Assembly: GCA_019307065.1 (NCBI GenBank)
Contig: JAFDKH010000016.1
Coordinates: 1-46,585 of the forward strand
DNA: 46,585 bases
Source of the DNA: Deltaproteobacteria bacterium
Lineage (GTDB): Bacteria > Myxococcota > B64-G9
Direction of reading: 5' to 3'
Below the pieces are notes generated by a model. It did not search any database and was not told the origin of the DNA. It saw only the letters and a program-made list of their open reading frames with translations. A program made the position numbers and the translations under genes. Positions 8,611 to 17,087 of this stretch are shown here, piece by piece (positions within the stretch are counted from its first letter, which is position 1; each line of letters opens with the position of its first letter).

Positions 8611-9012
8611 ATGAAACTCGATCACATCGGCATAGCCGTCAAAGATCTAGAAGAATCACGGAAATTTTACGGCCAGGTTCTGGGGCTTAAGGTATCCGAG
8701 CCGGAAGACCTGCCCGATCGCCAACTTAAAATCTGCATGGTCGATATGGGTGTCGGCGGGGCCAATATAGAGCTGCTCTGGCCGACCCACCCGGATTCGG
8801 CCGTGGCCAAGTTTATCGACAAGAAGGGCCCCGGTATGCATCACATCTGCTATCGCGTCGACGACGTGGCCAAGAAACTCGAAGAAATCAAAGCCGCCGG
8901 AGTCAAATTGATCGACGAAGCTCCCAAGCCCGGCGCCCATCACACCCTGGTGGCCTTCATTCATCCCAAGAGTTCCGGGGGAGTCCTGACCGAACTGTCG
9001 CAACCGGCCTAG
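8611..9012 (+). CDS. mce: Methylmalonyl-CoA epimerase
   Basis: 133 residues, a full-length vicinal-oxygen-chelate (glyoxalase-fold) protein. It has the usual opening 'LDHIGIAVKDLEES..FY', a central 'GMHHICYRVDD' and a C-terminal 'LTELSQ'. His4, the His in HHICYRV and the late Glu are the expected metal ligands. It interconverts (2S)- and (2R)-methylmalonyl-CoA, the step before the mutase encoded just upstream. GGAGG lies eight bases before the ATG. The pair forms the core of the propionyl-CoA to succinyl-CoA route. Confidence 0.92.
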   Translation: MKLDHIGIAVKDLEESRKFYGQVLGLKVSEPEDLPDRQLKICMVDMGVGGANIELLWPTHPDSAVAKFIDKKGPGMHHICYRVDDVAKKLEEIKAAGVKLIDEAPKPGAHHTLVAFIHPKSSGGVLTELSQPA

Positions 9013-9038
9013 CGTTATCCTAAACCGAAAGGTGGGGG

Positions 9039-10175
9039 TCAATCGTAAGTGCCATTCCAGAGGCGATCGACAAAGGTGCGCCAGGGTAGGATCTCGATCC
9101 CGTCCACGATGCGGGGACGTGGGACCAGGCAGGCGATCAGGTAGTGTCTCATCGCGCCTTCCTCGCGGAGCGCGCGCAGTCCTTTCAGGTCGATGGGCGA
9201 GATGACCTCCTTGGCCTTGGCCTCCACGGCGGTCTCGCCGTTCAGGATGAAGTCCACCTCGAAGTTTGAGCTGGAGCGCCAGTAAGCGAGGGCTCCCTGG
9301 CCACGGTAGTCCACGCGGGTCCGTAGTTCTTGATGCAGCCAGGTCTCAAACGCCTCGCCGAAGGCGGGCGAGCGTTTTCGGATGATGCTCTGGTTCCGCA
9401 GGTGGCGAACCACGCCGGTATCGAAGAAGTAGAACTTGGAAGTGACGATGGGCTTTCGCTTGCGGCTCTCACGCCAGGCCGGGAGCGTGTGGGCCACGAG
9501 GGTGTCCTCAAGGATGCGGAAATACTCCTGCACGGTGGATCGCGCCACCTGCGCGTCGTTCGAGATCTTGGTGTGGTTGAGCATTGTGCCGTTGCACAGG
9601 GCGGCCACCTCCAGGAAGCGGGAAAAGGCCGGGACATTGCGGGTGAGACCCTCCGCGGCTACTTCCTCGCGCAGGTAGGTACCAGCGTAGGCCTTGATGT
9701 CGGCCTCCGGGTCGTCCGAGAGGTAGACAGGCGGGAGCAGGCCGTGGTTGAGCGCGCGCAGCAGGTCAAAATCATCGAGTTCCCTGCTGACGAAAGGATG
9801 CAGGGTGAGCGTGCGGGCCCGGCCCCCCAAGAGGTTCACGCCGCCGTGGCGGAGTTTCCGAGCGCTCGAGCCGGTGAGCAGGAAGCGAACGCCGCGTTCC
9901 TCGATTAGCTTATGCACCTCGTCCAGCAACGCAGGGAGCTTCTGGATTTCGTCGATGACCACCAGCTGATCTTTTTCCGTCAGTTCCTCGCGTAACAGCG
10001 CGGGCCGACGGCTCAGCGCCAGGAATACCTCACTATCCAGCAGGTCGTACACCCGTGCCCCCGCGAGTTCGTGACGCACCAGGGTGGACTTACCCGTCTG
10101 GCGCGGCCCGAACAGGAAATATGATTTGTTTTCCAACTTGCTGCGGATATCGAGAATGCGGGGGATGTAGGTCAC
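9039..10175 (-). CDS. AAA ATPase with DUF4143 C-terminal domain
   Basis: 378 residues from the GTG at 10175, which has GGAGGG four bases upstream. An upstream in-frame TTG (10205) lies at about the predicted transcription start and is unlikely to be used. The N-terminal AAA_14-type ATPase has a Walker A motif GPRQTGKST (23-31), a Walker B 'LVVIDEIQ' and a sensor-like 'FLLTGSSARK'. The C-terminal DUF4143 region has an FEVDFIL...AVEAKA arrangement like the PD-(D/E)xK nuclease core. These ATPases are common single-gene accessory loci of unclear function, sometimes near toxin-antitoxin genes; none is seen here. It is orphaned between mce and an unrelated minus-strand operon. It has its own promoter with a palindrome over the -10, which suggests autoregulation. 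Confidence 0.88.
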   Translation of the reverse strand: MTYIPRILDIRSKLENKSYFLFGPRQTGKSTLVRHELAGARVYDLLDSEVFLALSRRPALLREELTEKDQLVVIDEIQKLPALLDEVHKLIEERGVRFLLTGSSARKLRHGGVNLLGGRARTLTLHPFVSRELDDFDLLRALNHGLLPPVYLSDDPEADIKAYAGTYLREEVAAEGLTRNVPAFSRFLEVAALCNGTMLNHTKISNDAQVARSTVQEYFRILEDTLVAHTLPAWRESRKRKPIVTSKFYFFDTGVVRHLRNQSIIRKRSPAFGEAFETWLHQELRTRVDYRGQGALAYWRSSSNFEVDFILNGETAVEAKAKEVISPIDLKGLRALREEGAMRHYLIACLVPRPRIVDGIEILPWRTFVDRLWNGTYD

Positions 10176-10206
10176 TTTTCCCTCCAGTGCCAGCAGTTCC
10201 GGCAAT

Positions 10207-10236
10207 TATCATGATATATGCCGGCAGACATGTCAA
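10207..10236 (-). promoter_or_regulatory. Promoter of the DUF4143 ATPase with palindrome over the -10
   Basis: On the minus strand a perfect -35 TTGACA (10236-10231) is separated by 17 bases from CATGAT (10213-10208). The -10 is embedded in the perfect palindrome TATCATGATA (10207-10216). Transcription would begin near 10201, about 26 bases before the GTG start. A palindrome on a -10 is a common operator position, so repression by a bound dimer is possible. This is inference from sequence only. Confidence 0.5.
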
Positions 10237-10301
10237 GTATCAGCAGTCGTTAAAAGTGGTTAGCATCAAGGTGCCAGACGAATAGTGAGGGTCTTAGGTC
10301 C

Positions 10302-10814
10302 CTAGTCTCCATTTATCCAGAATGATATCCGTACAAAAACGCCGGGCACGAATTCGTTCCTGTCGCCGACCAGCCAGTCGAGCCGGCCCCCGACCGAGAT
10401 CGACGGGCGCTGGTATTCATCGCCTAAGAAGAAGCGCAGGCCGAAAGTCAGCATGAAATCAGCCCCGGTTTTGCCGGTGTCGTGAAGGTCTATCGAGGGC
10501 CCGATTCCGGCTTGCAGAAATAAAAACCAGAAGGTGGCCTCGGCGGTTGGTATGATCCGCAGGTGATGGGCGTCTTCGCTCAGGTGGGCATAGCTTGCGT
10601 CCAGCCCGAGGCCCAAGTGAAACATCAGCAGGCTCGAGTCGCCCGGCCCGTTGACGGTCATGGCTTGCAGGCCGGCGTTGTAGAAATCGCCGTTTTCCAG
10701 CCCGCCGTGGACAGCCAAGTAGTAATCCCGCAGAAACTCCACACTCCGCCCGAAAGAAACCGGCGACTGCAGAAGCAACAACAGGCCGCAAAGTATAGTG
10801 ATTCTTTTCAGCAC
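10302..10814 (-). CDS. Small outer-membrane-type protein with signal peptide
   Basis: 170 residues from a GTG with AGGAG just upstream. A classical signal peptide (MLKR then a Leu-rich core ending near SFG) precedes a Gly- and aromatic-rich chain of alternating residues, such as 'LLMFHLGLGLDASYAH' and 'ADFMLTFGLRFFLGD'. This suggests a small beta-barrel of about eight strands. It ends with ISFWINGD, close to but not exactly the usual terminal aromatic signal. No family is recognised. It is the last gene of a minus-strand run, 50 bases downstream of the FlgT/LPP20-like lipoprotein. Confidence 0.65.
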   Translation of the reverse strand: MLKRITILCGLLLLLQSPVSFGRSVEFLRDYYLAVHGGLENGDFYNAGLQAMTVNGPGDSSLLMFHLGLGLDASYAHLSEDAHHLRIIPTAEATFWFLFLQAGIGPSIDLHDTGKTGADFMLTFGLRFFLGDEYQRPSISVGGRLDWLVGDRNEFVPGVFVRISFWINGD

Positions 10815-10864
10815 GGAACTCCTCTTGCCAGTCGATTACGAAGACGCCGGACTGGGCGAGGTTC

Positions 10865-11776
10865 CTACTTGGTTTTCTCTCCCGAGTTATGCTGACGGGA
10901 AAAGGACCGCAATTGGGGCTCCAGCTTAGCCAAGGCGTCCTGGGTGGCTTCCTGGATGGCTGCTTGCTCGCTGTCCGGCATGAGTTTGGAACGGGGTATA
11001 CTGATGGCTGTGCCTGCCCCCACCGTCTGTCCGCTGGTCGGCTCGAAGGCCCTGAGGGTGACCGAATACGACAGGGCGGGACCCTTGATCTCCTTGGTCG
11101 CCTCGAACATGACGAAAATGTCGGCAACCTCTTCCTTCCGGGCTTCAGGGTCAATTTCGACGACCTCGAAACCATTCTTGACCAGGTAGGCGGCGATGAT
11201 GTTTTGAACTACCTGGCGCTTCGGGTGGTTGCGGGTTTTCTTGGAGGGTAGGATTGCCTGGACCAGCGGTTTCCCTGCTTGCGACGCCGAAGTTGCCAGG
11301 CCGGCTTGAGAAAGATGGTTTTTGAGCTTGTTCTTGTACAGGTCGACGATACAGCGCAAGCGGACCTGGTTCGCATCCAGGTGGGTCTTGGCCATGATTC
11401 CTTTTCCCCTACCGCCACTGCTGGCCGGACCGGGGACCTCGATGAACTTGTCGAGGTTGACGAAGATCTCTTCCTGCATCTTGACATATTTGTTGATTTC
11501 GTCTCGGTTCAACCCCAGTCCAGTCCGGATGAACCAGTCCACACACCCCTTACGTGCGTGAAGCACTGCCGCCTGGGTGTTGGCCCCCATGCCCGTGCAT
11601 GTTACGCGGATTGTGTGCGCATCCAGGCTCTCGACGAGCTGTCCAGGCTGCAGGGCTGGCCCGGAGTTCTTGAGTGCCTCATTTTCAGGTGTGGCCGCGT
11701 TCTGCGCCGCACAGGAAAACAAGAGAGTTCCAAATAGTGTAATCATCGATAAGAACCAAATGTTCTTTGCTTTCAT
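10865..11776 (-). CDS. Lipoprotein with FlgT/LPP20-like N-terminal region
   Basis: 303 residues with a lipoprotein signal (LLFSC, Cys22). After the anchor, 'IRVTCTGMGANTQAAVLHARKG' resembles the pattern 'v.a.G.G....A...Ar..A' found in LPP20 and FlgT N-terminal domains. The resemblance is weak and from memory. The C-terminal half contains a mixed alpha/beta segment ('FEVVEIDPEARKEEVADIFVMFEA'), reminiscent of periplasmic proteins that sum or assemble on envelope machines. The ATG overlaps the tatC stop codon in an ATGA, with AAAGGA seven bases upstream inside tatC, so translation is probably coupled. The link to tatC may be only operonic. Confidence 0.7.
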   Translation of the reverse strand: MKAKNIWFLSMITLFGTLLFSCAAQNAATPENEALKNSGPALQPGQLVESLDAHTIRVTCTGMGANTQAAVLHARKGCVDWFIRTGLGLNRDEINKYVKMQEEIFVNLDKFIEVPGPASSGGRGKGIMAKTHLDANQVRLRCIVDLYKNKLKNHLSQAGLATSASQAGKPLVQAILPSKKTRNHPKRQVVQNIIAAYLVKNGFEVVEIDPEARKEEVADIFVMFEATKEIKGPALSYSVTLRAFEPTSGQTVGAGTAISIPRSKLMPDSEQAAIQEATQDALAKLEPQLRSFSRQHNSGEKTK

Positions 11777-12552
11777 TGTTTTTTCCTTTGAGGGTTGTCT
11801 GTTTGTTCTTCCTTCTTTCTCTTTTTTTTCCGCCGGTGTTCGACTATGCGGGCCGCCAGCATGCCCAACTCGTAGAGGATGTAGATCGGCAAGGCCATAA
11901 TCGACTGGTTGATGGCGTCCGGGGTCGGAGTAATGACTGCGGCGATGATGAAGGCCCCCAGCAAAACATACTTGCGGTAACGGCCCAGGGTCTTGGGGCT
12001 GACCAGCCCAATCCAGGAGATCAAGAACACAATCACCGGGGTTTCGAAAACCAGCCCGAAGGCCAGGATGAACATGGAGGCGTTCGAGAGATAGCTCCGC
12101 AAGGACAAAATAATCTTGGTGTTATCGGCTACCTGGCCGATAGAAAAAGCGGCCGCCTTGGGCAGTACGATAAAATAACAAAAAGCCGCGCCGCCTAAAA
12201 AGAAAAGTGAGGCAATGAAAATAAACGGCAGGGCCATGCGGCGTTCTTTTTGATACAAGCCCGGGGAAATAAACCACCATATTTGCCAAAAGACAATCGG
12301 GCTGGCGGCGAAAATCCCGCCGATCAGACCCAGCTTGAGCCGGTAGAAGATTGGTTCGAAAATCCCGAGGTAGACCGGCTCGTCGCTGCCGGGCGGCAGG
12401 AGACCCTTGATTGGCAAACGCAGGGCCACATCAATATAGTCTGAAAAAACCACGCCGACCGCAAAGCAGATTATCAGGGCCACCCCGGAAACAATCAAGG
12501 CCCGGCGGAGCTCGCCGAGGTGTTCTCTGAATGTGAGTTTCTTTTGTTCCAT
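11773..12552 (-). CDS. tatC: Sec-independent (Tat) protein translocase subunit TatC
   Basis: 259 residues with six predicted membrane helices. TatC landmarks are present: 'FREHLGELRRAL' at the cytoplasmic N-terminus, the periplasmic 'GIFEPIFYRLKLG', 'WWFISPGLYQKERR' in the second cytoplasmic region, and 'ITPTPDAINQ' before the last helices. TatC binds twin-arginine signal peptides and recruits TatA to export folded proteins. The C-terminal tail is unusually rich in Lys and Arg. No tatA/tatB is adjacent, so those must be elsewhere. The gene lies 51 bases after the chemoreceptor gene and its stop overlaps the next start. Confidence 0.93.
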   Translation of the reverse strand: MEQKKLTFREHLGELRRALIVSGVALIICFAVGVVFSDYIDVALRLPIKGLLPPGSDEPVYLGIFEPIFYRLKLGLIGGIFAASPIVFWQIWWFISPGLYQKERRMALPFIFIASLFFLGGAAFCYFIVLPKAAAFSIGQVADNTKIILSLRSYLSNASMFILAFGLVFETPVIVFLISWIGLVSPKTLGRYRKYVLLGAFIIAAVITPTPDAINQSIMALPIYILYELGMLAARIVEHRRKKKRKKEEQTDNPQRKKQ

Positions 12553-12603
12553 GAATTAACTAAGCCGGTTGAACCGTCCGGGAAAAGACTACGTCGCTCG
12601 AAT

Positions 12604-14901
12604 TTATAGTTTGAATCTAGACATTTCCGAGCGGAGTGTTTCTGCCTGTTCGGCCACCAGATCGACGATTTTCTTCATGTTCGTCATTGAGTCCGAATGG
12701 TGCTCGGCAACTTCCTTGATCTTTTCAACGGCGTGCATAACCTGTTCCGACCCTTGAGTCTGTTCTTTCTGGGCCCGATTGAGGTGATGAACCATTTCGG
12801 AGATGTTTTCGATTGCCCCGGTAATCTGCTTCGAGCCGCGGGCTTGTTCCTGGCTCGAACTGTGCACATGCTGGGTGACAATTTTCATTTGCTCGGCTGA
12901 GTTCATTATCTGTTCAGAGCCCTTTGCCTGCTGCCCGGTTGCGGAGGCGATTTGTTGGACCGTCTCGGCAATTCGCCCGATTGCGTCGGTGACGACCTTG
13001 GACCCGCGGGCCTGCTCGACCGTGGCTCGGGCAATCTCTCTGACCATTTGAGTCGATTTGGTCGAGCTGTCGAGGATCTTGCTCAGGGCTTTTTCGGCAT
13101 CGCCGGAAAGGCCGACGCCTTCATCGACGCTGGTCCGACCTCTTTCCATTGAATTGATGACGCTTTTTGTCTCCGACTGAACGGCCAGGATTAACTCTGA
13201 GATTTCATTAGTCGACGTGGCCGTCCGCTCGGCCAGATCCTTTATTTCATCGGCGACTACGGCAAAACCCTTGCCGTGCTCGCCGGCCTGGGCGGCAATG
13301 ATAGCGGCATTCAGCGCGAGCAGGTTCGTCTGTTCGGCTACGTCGTCGATGACTGTCAAGACTTGTCCGATGGCCTGGACTTTTTTACCGAGAGCCTCCA
13401 TAGCGCCGAAGGCTGTCCGGGTCGATTCGCTGATCCGGGAGATGCCCTGAATGGTCTGCTTAACAGCTTCGGACCCGCGTTCGGCATCCTGGCGCACCTC
13501 TTCGGACAAGCTGGCCGTTTCGTTGGCGTTGCTTTCGACCTGCCCGATGGATACATCCATTTCTCGCATAGAGGTTGAGGTCTGTTCGGTCGTAGTCGAA
13601 AGGTCTTCTACGCTTTTGGCCACGTCTTTGATTGCCTGAGTCATCTGCTCGATGCTGGTCGTGGTCTGCTCGACGCTGGAGGCCAAAGAACTGATATTGT
13701 CGGCGACCTCGTCATTGGTGGCGGCCATCTCCATGATTGAACTGGAGCTTTCCTCTGCACTCGATGCAAGTATTTCGACATTTTCGGCAACGCCCTTGAG
13801 CGAAATAACCATCTCGGATATTGAAGAGGAAGTCTCGTCCACCGAGGCGACCTGATACTCGGCCCCCTGGACGACTTCTTCAGTGGCCGCAGTGATCCGC
13901 TCCATGGCCTCGCCCAGGCCGATGGTAACCTTGGCAATTTTGCGAAACATGTCGTTTAAGTTTTTCGAGATACGGTTGAGTGCATTGGCCAGCATGCCAA
14001 TCTCGTCGGAAGTTTCCTCCTCTATGGTTTCGGAAAGATCGCCTTCAGAAATTTTCTTGGCCATTTCCATCATCACCAACAGCCGGCGGTAGATCTTTGT
14101 AGAGGCCCAGAAAATGAAACCAGTAAAAGCGACAACCGCGATTAACAACGCGATTGTCAAAGTCCATAACAACTTGTTTTGCTGGGCCTGAATTTTTGAA
14201 GTGCTGAGACCCAAAAGTACATAGCCCCAGAGCTTTTCCCCGCCGGATGATCTTTCAAGCGCCTCGACTGGTTCGGCCTTTTTATCCCCACTCTCGACAG
14301 CCGGCGGCTTTTCTTCCAGGCCGACCGGCTCACCGAACATCATGGCTTCGCTCTCGAGCTCGTCTTCGGCGGAAGCCTCTTCGTCTTTTTTGCCACCCTC
14401 TTTGTCGTCATCTTCTTCACTGGCCATGCTTTTGCCGGGAGTGACTTTTTCGGAGACTCCAATGAAGTCATTTCGTTCGGCAATCTCTTCGGGGTTGGAC
14501 ATGTGAATGTCAACCAGGCTTTCAATGTCAAGCGGTTTGCCCTGCTCGCGAAATTCCGAGGCGAAAACAACAAAGGGCCGGCCGCCCACGCCGGTTTCGC
14601 CGCGCTTGGCCTGCTTGAGAACTATTATGTAGACTACTTCCTCGCTTTCTTTGATTATTTTTCTGAGTCTTTTTACTTCGTTGTCCTTCTGCTCATAAAC
14701 CAGGTCGAACATACTCTCAGAGGTGACATTCTTGACCAGCTCCTTGCCCAGGGCTTCTAGGGATGCCTTCAGCTGACTAACTACCTGAAAGTAGACAGTC
14801 AGGCCGACGGCCAGCATGATGACAAGCAGTGCAGCAGTCATCGTGCCGATTGCTTTTCCCCTCAGGCCTAGCCGCCCGATGGAAAATGATCTTCCATTCA
14901 T
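12604..14901 (-). CDS. Methyl-accepting chemotaxis protein with repeated 28-residue heptad modules
   Basis: 765 residues. Transmembrane helices lie at about 17-38 and 243-263 and flank a periplasmic sensor. That sensor contains a very acidic, Lys-rich low-complexity stretch near 160-185. A HAMP domain (about 265-320) follows, then a long signalling hairpin. The tip is E523[21 protein letters not shown], where the usual Glu and Arg of 'AAIEAARAGE' are Ile535 and Gln538. Each arm of the hairpin contains four 28-residue modules (353-464 and 629-740), placed symmetrically about the tip. No CheR-binding pentapeptide ends the protein. GAGG lies five bases before the ATG. The upstream gene, 18 bases away, encodes a periplasmic binding protein that could present ligand to this receptor. 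It would feed a CheA/CheW pathway encoded elsewhere, for motility or another output. Confidence 0.93.
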   Translation of the reverse strand: MNGRSFSIGRLGLRGKAIGTMTAALLVIMLAVGLTVYFQVVSQLKASLEALGKELVKNVTSESMFDLVYEQKDNEVKRLRKIIKESEEVVYIIVLKQAKRGETGVGGRPFVVFASEFREQGKPLDIESLVDIHMSNPEEIAERNDFIGVSEKVTPGKSMASEEDDDKEGGKKDEEASAEDELESEAMMFGEPVGLEEKPPAVESGDKKAEPVEALERSSGGEKLWGYVLLGLSTSKIQAQQNKLLWTLTIALLIAVVAFTGFIFWASTKIYRRLLVMMEMAKKISEGDLSETIEEETSDEIGMLANALNRISKNLNDMFRKIAKVTIGLGEAMERITAATEEVVQGAEYQVASVDETSSSISEMVISLKGVAENVEILASSAEESSSSIMEMAATNDEVADNISSLASSVEQTTTSIEQMTQAIKDVAKSVEDLSTTTEQTSTSMREMDVSIGQVESNANETASLSEEVRQDAERGSEAVKQTIQGISRISESTRTAFGAMEALGKKVQAIGQVLTVIDDVAEQTNLLALNAAIIAAQAGEHGKGFAVVADEIKDLAERTATSTNEISELILAVQSETKSVINSMERGRTSVDEGVGLSGDAEKALSKILDSSTKSTQMVREIARATVEQARGSKVVTDAIGRIAETVQQIASATGQQAKGSEQIMNSAEQMKIVTQHVHSSSQEQARGSKQITGAIENISEMVHHLNRAQKEQTQGSEQVMHAVEKIKEVAEHHSDSMTNMKKIVDLVAEQAETLRSEMSRFKL
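12682..13017 (-). repeat. Four 28-residue repeats, C-terminal arm of chemoreceptor hairpin
   Basis: Residues 629-656, 657-684, 685-712 and 713-740 are in-register 28-residue (four-heptad) units. Each begins [EQ]Q[AT]xGS[KE] and continues with an amphipathic helix. They pair across the hairpin with four units on the other arm. Confidence 0.8.
13510..13845 (-). repeat. Four 28-residue repeats, N-terminal arm of chemoreceptor hairpin
   Basis: Residues 353-380, 381-408, 409-436 and 437-464 form in-register units with the core [ST]xE[EQ][TS][ST][ST]S[IM]xEM. The centre between the two repeat blocks falls at residue 546-547, close to the predicted tip, as expected for paired antiparallel arms that grew together by module duplication. 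Confidence 0.8.
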
Positions 14902-14919
14902 GGTTACCTCACAAGCTGG

Positions 14920-15846
14920 TTACTTCTTTATTTTCTTCACTCCTGGTCGATTCATCACACTGGCCGGGATTTTTACGCCGGCTTTGGCTGCCGAGTTGAG
15001 ATTAATTGTCAGAGTTCCCTGTGGCGATTGGATCGGGATGTCGCCAACATTGGTGCCACTAATGATCATCAGGGTAACTTCGGCAGCCTTTTTCCCCAAA
15101 TCGGAATAGCTAGCGGCAAATGAGCAAACTGCTTGTTTGCGCACGAACATGGGCGAATAGGCCAGCAGGGGAATCTTCTTTTCGAACTGCATGATCAAAG
15201 TATGATTGAAAAACTCTCGGGACATTACCGTAGCGTCACGTATTAGCCAGAGAGCATCAGCTGTCTTGATGACTTCTTTGAGAGCGCCCGGGACGTCCTT
15301 TTTCTGCTTGGCTTTCTTGGCGATTAAGGTAATGCCCACCGCGCCGGCCGCCTTGCGGGCCTTGTCGATAAATGGCCCGGTCCGTTTTGGATCATAGATA
15401 ATCCCGATTTTCCTGAGACTCGGCAGAGTTTCCTTGAAAGCCTGCAGTTGGGCCTTGGGGGTTGGTTCCATGTCGACGCCGGTAGTGTTTCTTGAGCGCA
15501 ATTTGTTTTGAACCGGATTCATGGCCATGCAAAAGACAATTGGAATGTCGGAAATCTGGGATTTGAGGACCTTGGCGGCCTTGAGCCCGACTGCCAGGAT
15601 GACTTTTGGATTGTTCCGCCTTACGGCACTGGCCAGCTTGTCGGGATCGGCCAGACTGCCTTTCATGACCAGTGTATTGATTGAGCCCTTGTATACTTTT
15701 TTAAAACCAGCTACGGCCTCATCGTAGAGCGGAAATTCCTTGGTTTTTACAACAACCACATCGGCAGCCCAAGCCAGCGATGGCAGTAAAAACATTATAT
15801 ATGCCAGGCACACGCACACCCGGCCACTGTGGCGCGATGAACTCAA
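14920..15846 (-). CDS. Periplasmic substrate-binding protein (ABC_sub_bind family)
   Basis: 308 residues from the TTG at 15846. The frame is open to an ATG at 15918, but a strong promoter covers 15902-15931, so that ATG would not be in the transcript. From the TTG the protein has a good signal peptide (SSSRHSGR, hydrophobic core, cleavage near SLAWA-A), and AAGGA lies 11 bases upstream. A TTG at 15879 is the other option. The mature chain matches the PF04392-type binding fold: 'VKTKEFPLYDEAVAGFKK', 'PKVILAVGLKAAKVL', 'KIGIIYDPKRTGPFI' and 'PLLAYSPMFV'. These proteins bind small ligands such as amino acids. No permease or ATPase is adjacent; the next gene is a chemoreceptor. A role in presenting ligand to that receptor is inferred from the pairing. 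Confidence 0.82.
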   Translation of the reverse strand: MSSSRHSGRVCVCLAYIMFLLPSLAWAADVVVVKTKEFPLYDEAVAGFKKVYKGSINTLVMKGSLADPDKLASAVRRNNPKVILAVGLKAAKVLKSQISDIPIVFCMAMNPVQNKLRSRNTTGVDMEPTPKAQLQAFKETLPSLRKIGIIYDPKRTGPFIDKARKAAGAVGITLIAKKAKQKKDVPGALKEVIKTADALWLIRDATVMSREFFNHTLIMQFEKKIPLLAYSPMFVRKQAVCSFAASYSDLGKKAAEVTLMIISGTNVGDIPIQSPQGTLTINLNSAAKAGVKIPASVMNRPGVKKIKK

Positions 15847-15901
15847 GTCGCGTTGTGTCCTTCTGGCCCAGCAGGCCAAATTATAAAAACATGTTCTAAA
15901 A

Positions 15902-15931
15902 ATCATACTTTGCGCCATTTGTGGGTGTCAA
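15902..15931 (-). promoter_or_regulatory. Sigma70-type promoter for the binding protein/chemoreceptor/tatC operon
   Basis: On the minus strand TTGACA (15931-15926) is separated by 18 bases from TATGAT (15907-15902), giving a predicted start near 15895. It lies inside the longest open frame of the binding-protein gene. This implies the first ATG (15918) is not used and supports a TTG start further in. A second TATAAT-like box downstream lacks a matching -35. Confidence 0.55.
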
Positions 15932-16058
15932 GAAATAGTTCCCATTTTTACAGAGGTTTAGACGTGATAAGGCCTAAAAAACTGCAAACTCTGTTTTACT
16001 AGCCCGGCTGGGCGGATCGAGGTAGGCTAATATTCCCAACTAACGACTGGAGTTTGTT

Positions 16059-17087
16059 ATGAATCGCACAGGTATTGTCAGCGACCCCTTGTACATCAAA
16101 CACGATCCCGGGCCAGGTCATCCCGAGTCGCCCGATCGGCTCAGGAGTGTTTACAGTCTCATTGAACAAGAGGGGCTCATGGAGCTCATCCAGGAGGTCG
16201 CCGCCCGGCCGGCCAGCCAGGAGGAAATCTGCCGAGTGCATGCGCCGGAGTATTATCAGCAAATCTTAGAGAGTGAAGGACAGAGCGTCATGCTTGATCC
16301 CGATACGGCTACCTCGGCAGATTCGTATCGGGCGGCCGAGTTGGCCGCCGGCGGTACCGAAGTGCTGGTCGAACAGGTCGGACAGGGGCAGTTGGACAAC
16401 GGTTATGCTCTGGTCCGCCCACCGGGACATCACGCCGAGCATGCCCGGGCCATGGGATTTTGCCTGTTCAATAATGTCGCCGTGGCTGCCGAACAGGCCA
16501 TTGCTTTTTGTAAAATGGATAAAGTGCTGATTGTAGATTGGGATTTACACCATGGTAACGGCACTATGCATTCATTCTATGATCGCCCGGAAGTGCTTTA
16601 TTTCAGTACCCATCAATATCCGTACTATCCGGGGACCGGAGCTGCCGAAGATGTCGGAACAGGCAAAGGGGAAGGCAAGACTGTCAATGTTCCTCTGGTA
16701 CCCGGCATGGGCGATCAGGAATTCAGGGCCATTTTCAACCAGGTTTTGGCCCCGCTAGTCTCGGGTTTTTCGCCGGACATAATTTTAGTCAGTACCGGGT
16801 TCGATACCTATCGTCGAGATCCTCTGGGCGGGATGAAGATGACAGCCGAGGGCTATGGGGCCTTGACCTGGGACTTGATGCAAATGGCCAATCAGACTTG
16901 CGCCGGTAAGCTGGTGTTTGTCCTGGAGGGCGGCTATCACCTGGATGGGTTGTCGCGCGGAATAGCATATTGTATCAAGGCACTTCTCGGGCAATACGAG
17001 CCAGAGGTCTTCTCGGGCGAGCCTGGTCGGGCAAAAGCTATCATCGAAGCCGTGCAGCAAATTCAATCCCGGTTCTTCGAGTTCTAG
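16059..17087 (+). CDS. Histone-deacetylase-superfamily amidohydrolase (acetoin utilisation/acetylpolyamine type)
   Basis: 342 residues, full length for bacterial HDAC-like enzymes. The zinc site and catalytic set are complete: H124-H125 in RPPGHHAE, D162 and H164 in DWDLHHGNGT, D249 in STGFDTYRRDP, and Y293 in EGGY. These enzymes remove acetyl or similar acyl groups from lysine side chains, polyamines or small amides; the substrate cannot be told from sequence. No signal peptide is present, so it is cytoplasmic. GGAG lies seven bases before the ATG. Its stop codon overlaps the stop of the convergent FHA-protein gene within CTAG (17084-17087). Confidence 0.92.
   Translation: MNRTGIVSDPLYIKHDPGPGHPESPDRLRSVYSLIEQEGLMELIQEVAARPASQEEICRVHAPEYYQQILESEGQSVMLDPDTATSADSYRAAELAAGGTEVLVEQVGQGQLDNGYALVRPPGHHAEHARAMGFCLFNNVAVAAEQAIAFCKMDKVLIVDWDLHHGNGTMHSFYDRPEVLYFSTHQYPYYPGTGAAEDVGTGKGEGKTVNVPLVPGMGDQEFRAIFNQVLAPLVSGFSPDIILVSTGFDTYRRDPLGGMKMTAEGYGALTWDLMQMANQTCAGKLVFVLEGGYHLDGLSRGIAYCIKALLGQYEPEVFSGEPGRAKAIIEAVQQIQSRFFEF

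Noticed and set aside
9330..9908. 192-residue plus-strand frame
   Set aside because: Antisense shadow of the DUF4143 ATPase gene.
12604..14901. Chemoreceptor repeats as an assembly artefact
   Set aside because: The units are diverged at DNA level and symmetric about the tip, so they are a real coiled-coil pattern.
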